DNA from: Halodurantibacterium flavum
GTDB taxonomy: Bacteria > Pseudomonadota > Alphaproteobacteria > Rhodobacterales > Rhodobacteraceae
Length of the DNA stretch: 64,000 nucleotides
Direction: 5' to 3'
Assembly: GCF_042681825.1 (NCBI RefSeq)
Contig: NZ_JBHUGH010000005.1
Coordinates: forward strand, 310,001-374,000
Shown here in pieces: positions 61,687-64,000 of this stretch (its first letter is position 1; each line of letters opens with the position of its first letter). The position numbers were made by a program, and so were the translations under genes. The notes below the pieces were generated by a model. The model was given only the letters and a program-made list of their open reading frames with translations, made no database searches and was not told where the DNA came from.

Positions 61687-62778
61687 CTATTCCGCAGCCT
61701 GCCGACAGGTGGGAAAGACGAAACAGCGGTCCCGGCGAAGCATCAGCCACAGCGTCGTTCCGGCCCGCGGCAGGAACACCCCAGGCACCGTCGCCCGCAG
61801 GATCGAGCCATCAAAGTCCATGCGGAATTCGACCAGGCTTTCGCGCCCCATGTAGCGCGCGCGCTGCACCACGCCCCGGGCGGCCTGCCCGTCCTGCGGC
61901 GTCGGGTTCGGACCACGGCCCGCACGGTCAAAGTCGATCTTGAGATGCTGTGGCCGGATTGCGATGTCGACCATGCTGCCGTCCGGCAGGCCGGGTGTCA
62001 GGAACTTGCCGAAGGGTGTCCGGGTCAGCGCCCCCTGCACCTGCCCGCAAATCACGTTCACATCGGAAAAGAACGCGGCGGCCGCCAAGTCTGCCGGATT
62101 GTTGTAGATATTGTAGGGGGCGCCTTGCTGTACCACGCGGCCCGCGCGCATGAGGGCGATCTCATCGGCCATGCGCATCGCCTCATCGGGTTCATGCGTC
62201 ACCAGAAGAACGGCCGTGCCGGCCTCCTTGAGCAGGTCGAGCGTCGCGTCGCGGATACCATCGCGCAGCCGTTCATCAAGTCCGGAAAAGGGCTCGTCCA
62301 TCAGCATGACGCGCGGGCGCGGGGCAAGGGCCCGCGCCAGGGCCACGCGCTGCTGCTCTCCGCCCGAAAGTTCGTGCGGATATTTTTCGCCGAAGGTCAA
62401 AAGGTTCACCCGCTCCAGCAGCTCGGCGACGCGGCGCGCCTTGTCGGCTTTGGTCCCGGTCAGACCAAAGGCGATGTTGTCGGCGACGCTTAAATGCGGG
62501 AAAAGGGCAAAGTCCTGAAACATCAACCCGATGCCGCGCGCCTCTGGGGGGGTGTGGTGGCGGCCGTCGGAAACCGGCACCCCATCGACCAGAACCACGC
62601 CGCTGTCCTGACGGTCAACCCCGGCCACGATCCGCAGCGTGGTGGATTTCCCGCAACCCGAAGGCCCCAGAAGGCAGGTCACCTGCCCCGGCGCCACCGA
62701 AAGCGTGACATCCTCCACCACATTCCGCCCGCCGAAGCGGCGCGTGAGGTTGCGCAATTCAAGCCGTGGAACCTGCAC
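61687..62778 (-). CDS. Iron(III)-type ABC transporter ATP-binding protein (FbpC-like)
   Basis: 363 residues. Walker A GPSGCGKSTTLRIVAG, Q-loop MFQDFALFPHLSVADNIAFG, signature LSGGEQQRVALARALAPRPR, Walker B VMLMDEPFSGLDERLRDG and switch His LVTHEPDEAMR. The C-terminal TOBE part (VDIAIRPQHLKIDF) is typical for the FbpC/PotA branch. No permease or binding protein is adjacent, so it is an orphan ATPase here. An SDR gene lies 85 bp upstream on the same strand. Confidence 0.93.
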   Translation of the reverse strand: MQVPRLELRNLTRRFGGRNVVEDVTLSVAPGQVTCLLGPSGCGKSTTLRIVAGVDRQDSGVVLVDGVPVSDGRHHTPPEARGIGLMFQDFALFPHLSVADNIAFGLTGTKADKARRVAELLERVNLLTFGEKYPHELSGGEQQRVALARALAPRPRVMLMDEPFSGLDERLRDGIRDATLDLLKEAGTAVLLVTHEPDEAMRMADEIALMRAGRVVQQGAPYNIYNNPADLAAAAFFSDVNVICGQVQGALTRTPFGKFLTPGLPDGSMVDIAIRPQHLKIDFDRAGRGPNPTPQDGQAARGVVQRARYMGRESLVEFRMDFDGSILRATVPGVFLPRAGTTLWLMLRRDRCFVFPTCRQAAE

Positions 62779-62862
62779 CGGTCTTGCGGTCTCCGATCAA
62801 AACAGTCAGGGACGGAGATAGCAGCCCTGCCCCCGCCCCGCAACCTTTCGGCAACTGCCGGA

Positions 62863-63642
62863 TCAGAGTGTCGAGTTGCCCGCGCCGCCGTCCAGCAGGA
62901 TGTTCTGGCCGACGATGAACCCCGCATGTTGCGAACAGAGGAACGCGCACATCGCGCCGAATTCGGCCGCCGTTCCATAGCGCCGCACTGGGATCGTCGC
63001 CTCACGCTGCGCCCTTGCGGTATCGACGTCGATCCCCTGCGATTTCGCGACCCCGGTATCGAGCGAGATCGCACGATCCGTCGCATGGATGCCCGGCAGG
63101 ATGTTGTTGATCGTCACGCCGCTGGGCGCAACCTGCCGCGAGGTGCCGGCAACATATCCCGTAAGACCGGCGCGCGCCGAGTTCGACAGACCGAGCGCGG
63201 CAATCGGTGATTTGACCGACTGAGAGGTGATGTTCACGACGCGCCCCCAGCCCCGCTCCATCATCGGCGGAAGGCAGGCCTTCATCAGGGCAATCGGGGT
63301 CAGCATGTTCGCGTCGAGCGCGCGGATGAAGTCCTCGCGGTCCCAGTCGGTCCACATGCCGGGGGGCGGACCGCCCGCGTTCGTGACCAGAATATCCGGT
63401 TGCCCCGCCGCATCCAGAACCATGGCGCGGCCCTCTTCGCTCGTGATGTCGGCGGCAACGGCCGTGACATTGACACCGAAACGGCTGCGGATCGATTCGG
63501 CCGTTTCCTCAAGCGGCCCGGCGCTGCGGGCGTTGAGGATCAGATCGACGCCCGCCTCGGCCAGCGCTTCGGCGCAGCCGCGCCCCAGCCCCTTGCTCGA
63601 CGCGCAAACCAGCGCCTTTTTGCCGCGGATACCCAGGTCCAT
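62863..63642 (-). CDS. SDR-fold protein without the YxxxK catalytic pair
   Basis: 259 residues from ATG 63642, after GGGGAG; a longer in-frame extension exists but lacks support. NAD(P) site KKALVCASSKGLGRGCAEAL, TNAGG strand (ILVTNAGGPPPG) and the C-terminal GFIVGQNILLDGGAGN match 3-oxoacyl-reductase-like SDRs. In the active-site region, NITSQSVKSPIAALGLSNSA keeps the Ser but has Leu-Ser-Asn-Ser-Ala where Y-x-x-x-K is expected. Either it uses another mechanism or it is a binding protein. Confidence 0.88.
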   Translation of the reverse strand: MDLGIRGKKALVCASSKGLGRGCAEALAEAGVDLILNARSAGPLEETAESIRSRFGVNVTAVAADITSEEGRAMVLDAAGQPDILVTNAGGPPPGMWTDWDREDFIRALDANMLTPIALMKACLPPMMERGWGRVVNITSQSVKSPIAALGLSNSARAGLTGYVAGTSRQVAPSGVTINNILPGIHATDRAISLDTGVAKSQGIDVDTARAQREATIPVRRYGTAAEFGAMCAFLCSQHAGFIVGQNILLDGGAGNSTL

Positions 63643-63715
63643 GATGCTCTCCCCTCGTTGGCTCGGCACAGGCGTAACGCGCTTGGACGGGTGTGGAAAG
63701 GGAAAAGCGGCAGAT

Positions 63716-63745
63716 AAAAAAGCGCCCGACCAATGGGCCGGGCGC
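63716..63745 (-). terminator. Rho-independent terminator, minus strand
   Basis: Minus strand GCGCCCG-N10-CGGGCGC followed by TTTTTT (A-run at 63716-63721). The loop itself contains CCAATGG. It would end the transcript of the gene at the right edge before the SDR gene; the region 63746-63886 otherwise shows no gene. Confidence 0.8.
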
Positions 63746-63886
63746 AAGTCGCGGAACGAGGGACAGTGAAATGAAACACGAATGTTCCGTACTCGCGTTT
63801 CCTGTTTACAAGGTAGGATGGATTTGTAAGAAAAACAGCCCCCTGTCGCGAATCTGTGAACAAAGAGTTGAGAATTGGCCGGAGAG

Positions 63887-64000
63887 CTAGTTCCGGGCCG
63901 CGGCGGGCCAATTCGCAGCAGCGGCAGATAGAAATCGAACCGGTTCTGAGAGCATTCGTTCCCGTTCAGCCTGCGAGGCGCTGAAATACAGCTTTCCCTC
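63887..64000 (-). CDS. C-terminal end of an unidentified gene (cut by window edge)
   Basis: Minus-strand frame open from the right edge to a TAG at 63887, giving 37 residues beginning EGKLYFSASQAERERMLSEP. No family recognised. It is supported mainly by the minus-strand terminator 140 nt downstream. The DNA between is AT-richer than the rest, so this might also be non-coding. Confidence 0.35.
   Translation of the reverse strand, partial: EGKLYFSASQAERERMLSEPVRFLSAAAANWPAAARN

Noticed and set aside
63540..63911. 123-codon minus-strand ORF over the SDR start and right edge
   Set aside because: It crosses a strong terminator and the SDR start in another frame; no domain.

Overview
The window is GC-rich, densely packed bacterial DNA. 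Gene content and order point to an alphaproteobacterium of the Rhodobacteraceae/Paracoccaceae type. The evidence is a suf cluster headed by a short IscR, the eukaryotic-like NADP isocitrate dehydrogenase, surE-pcm-nlpD converging on tatABC, cvpA-purF, TRAP transporters and many ATGA-overlapping genes. I cannot name the genus. There is no phage, insertion sequence or CRISPR array.

Layout. (1) 1-6.6 kb (+): a catabolic operon with the end of one class III CoA-transferase, two further CaiB/BaiF-family proteins, a DctPQM TRAP importer and an MFS carrier. (2) 6.66-6.73 kb: tRNA-Arg(CCG). (3) 6.8-14.2 kb (-): iscR, NifS-like cysteine desulfurase, sufB, sufC, sufD, two YIP1-like membrane proteins, sufS. 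(4) 14.4-18.8 kb: a small alpha/beta hydrolase, then a LysR regulator divergent from an ALDH7-type aldehyde dehydrogenase and an M19 dipeptidase. (5) 18.8-27.7 kb (+): icd, a YitT-family membrane protein, typA/bipA, an alpha/beta hydrolase and a three-subunit molybdenum aldehyde oxidoreductase. (6) 27.8-43.7 kb (-): seven overlapping genes glgE, treS-maltokinase, glgB, glgX, treZ, malQ, treY. (7) 43.9-47.2 kb (+): a beta-lactamase-fold serine hydrolase and a chemoreceptor. (8) 47.2-50.3 kb: a decayed accessory stretch with a frameshifted flavin monooxygenase remnant, an exported alpha/beta hydrolase and a divergent LysR regulator. (9) 50.3-54.7 kb: radA, cvpA, purF, a cysteine-rich DUF1284-like protein and a DUF1801 protein. 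(10) 54.8-59 kb: bioY, an SDR, surE-pcm-nlpD. (11) 59-64 kb (-): tatA, tatB, tatC, a DUF815-type ATPase, an orphan FbpC-like ABC ATPase, an SDR without the usual catalytic pair, and the tail of one more gene.

How the genes fit together. The glgE-treY operon encodes a closed trehalose/alpha-glucan cycle. TreS plus maltokinase turn trehalose into maltose-1-phosphate, GlgE and GlgB polymerise and branch it, and GlgX, TreY and TreZ can release trehalose again while MalQ recycles short maltodextrins. The suf operon is a complete Fe-S scaffold/desulfurase set under an IscR that has lost the usual cysteine ligands. No single undescribed large system stands out. The best leads for novelty are the glucan/trehalose operon as a unit, the YIP1-like pair inside suf, the duplicated C-x2-C-x7-C protein overlapping purF, the SDR lacking its YxxxK motif, and the decaying islet next to radA.
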